Positions 12,618 through 13,205 of a DNA stretch of 13,205 nt are shown piece by piece. The stretch covers positions 1 through 13,205 of the forward strand of contig CAZUPF010000016.1 in NCBI GenBank assembly GCA_964622035.1, given 5' to 3'. A program made the position numbers and the translations under genes. Under the pieces are notes generated by a model. It saw only the letters and a program-made list of their open reading frames with translations. It made no database searches and was not told where the DNA came from. Origin of the DNA: CAZUPF01 sp964622035. GTDB lineage: Bacteria > Patescibacteriota > WWE3 > JAUXAW01 > JAYEID01. Position 1 is the first letter of the stretch; every line of letters begins with the position of its first letter.

Positions 12618-13205
12618 TACCGCCTCCCGTAGAGCGCATACCCAAAATCCTTATAAAAGGTCTCCAGTCTCACATCCGGATACAGCTGCTCAATATCCTC
12701 CAAAATCTGCTGGCGAGACACCGCAAAAAACTTGTAGCCGCGCACAGACAACTGATAGATATGACTCACCTTAGCCGTTTCCACTTTCCGCCGACTATAG
12801 AAAATAGGTACGCCCGGAGCAGCTCCGGCAACCAGAAGCTTATGACCCTCAGCACTCACTTCCGCCATCATCGCCGATGCCTCGGCAAAACCGCGATTGT
12901 AGTCACCAACATACCACTGCGTACGCCTAGACAGCAGCCCAAAGATCCCAAAAAGAAAAACCGCTACCATAAACAGGGAGGGGAAGTCTCTCCGCCCGGA
13001 GTACGGCGCCAACCACCGCGCCAGAAGATCCAGAAAATACCCACACAAAAGGGCAATGGGAGGATAAATTGGAACGATATACCACTGGATCTTGGAGGCA
13101 GAGGCGGAGAAAATAAGAAAAGTCAGGATCAGCCATAGGAGACAGAGGGCCAAAGGACGAGCCTCGTCCCGCAAAAAACCGCGCAGCGTTCGCCGCAGGA
13201 AGACC
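12617..13205 (-). CDS. C-terminal part of a GT39/ArnT-like polytopic membrane glycosyltransferase (partial)
   Basis: The reading frame stays open to the window end, so the 5' part lies outside; an internal TTG at 13174 is not taken as the start. The visible 195 residues hold three hydrophobic segments followed by a soluble tail ending in G-Y-A-L-Y-G-R-R. S-A-S-A-S-K-I-Q-W-Y-I-V-P-I-Y-P-P is typical of the last membrane region of dolichyl/undecaprenyl-phosphate-sugar-dependent transferases (PMT, ArnT), which move sugars from a lipid carrier on the outer face of the membrane. The DE-containing catalytic loop would be N-terminal and is not visible. It is probably co-transcribed with the GT2 gene it overlaps. 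Confidence 0.8.
   Translation of the reverse strand, partial: VFLRRTLRGFLRDEARPLALCLLWLILTFLIFSASASKIQWYIVPIYPPIALLCGYFLDLLARWLAPYSGRRDFPSLFMVAVFLFGIFGLLSRRTQWYVGDYNRGFAEASAMMAEVSAEGHKLLVAGAAPGVPIFYSRRKVETAKVSHIYQLSVRGYKFFAVSRQQILEDIEQLYPDVRLETFYKDFGYALYGRR

Noticed and set aside
1..13205. CRISPR arrays, insertion sequences, integrases or attachment sites
   Set aside because: No regularly spaced repeats, transposase or recombinase motifs, or terminal repeats with target duplications were seen.

Overview
The window looks like a chromosomal piece of an uncultivated Candidate Phyla Radiation (Patescibacteria) bacterium. This is an inference from three things: a large DUF4012 protein inside a surface-polysaccharide operon, a single-chain glycyl-tRNA synthetase, and many short proteins without recognisable relatives. 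All convincing genes lie on the minus strand. TGA acts as a normal stop (glyQS and both GT4 genes end in TGA, one inside a 4-nt ATGA overlap), so the standard bacterial code applies, not the UGA=Gly code of Gracilibacteria/SR1.

Read in the direction of transcription (high to low coordinates), the window opens with a two-gene unit. It holds the C-terminal part of a GT39/ArnT-like membrane glycosyltransferase (cut by the window edge) and a GT2 glycosyltransferase that overlaps it by one base. Two small proteins of unknown function follow (11028-11513 and 10381-10884). They look like diverged tandem paralogues with winged-helix-like cores. Each has a promoter with the same hexamers, TTGACG-N17-TAATAT, and each is closed by a strong intrinsic terminator.

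The central block (10304 to 4806) is a tight operon: GT4 glycosyltransferase, second GT4 glycosyltransferase, monotopic phosphoglycosyl transferase, DUF4012 membrane protein, recO. Gaps are -4, +1, +1 and +5 nt. It starts from an extended -10 promoter placed so that transcription should begin on the A of the ATG. The first three products fit assembly of a lipid-linked surface glycan. DUF4012 proteins are of unknown function but often sit with such genes. RecO is a recombination-repair protein riding at the end. Two tandem hairpin/U-tract terminators close the unit.

Below that is a stand-alone class I/II PLP aminotransferase that is clearly more AT-rich than its neighbours and has Cys where the family's carboxylate-binding Arg should be. 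Next come glyQS and a 544-nt region without a convincing gene. That region has a good promoter overlapping the end of glyQS, a dense run of stem-loops and an intrinsic terminator, and is best read as a candidate structured non-coding RNA of about 460 nt. Last come a kinase-fold protein that lacks the catalytic-loop Asp and a small protein with MYG1/DHH-like metal-site motifs behind a consensus extended -10 promoter and a leader of about 127 nt.

The strongest leads are the candidate ncRNA, the paralogous pair with matching promoters (one apparently starting on a non-AUG codon), and recurring leaderless or near-leaderless promoter geometry. All judgements come from reading the sequence; no database search was run.
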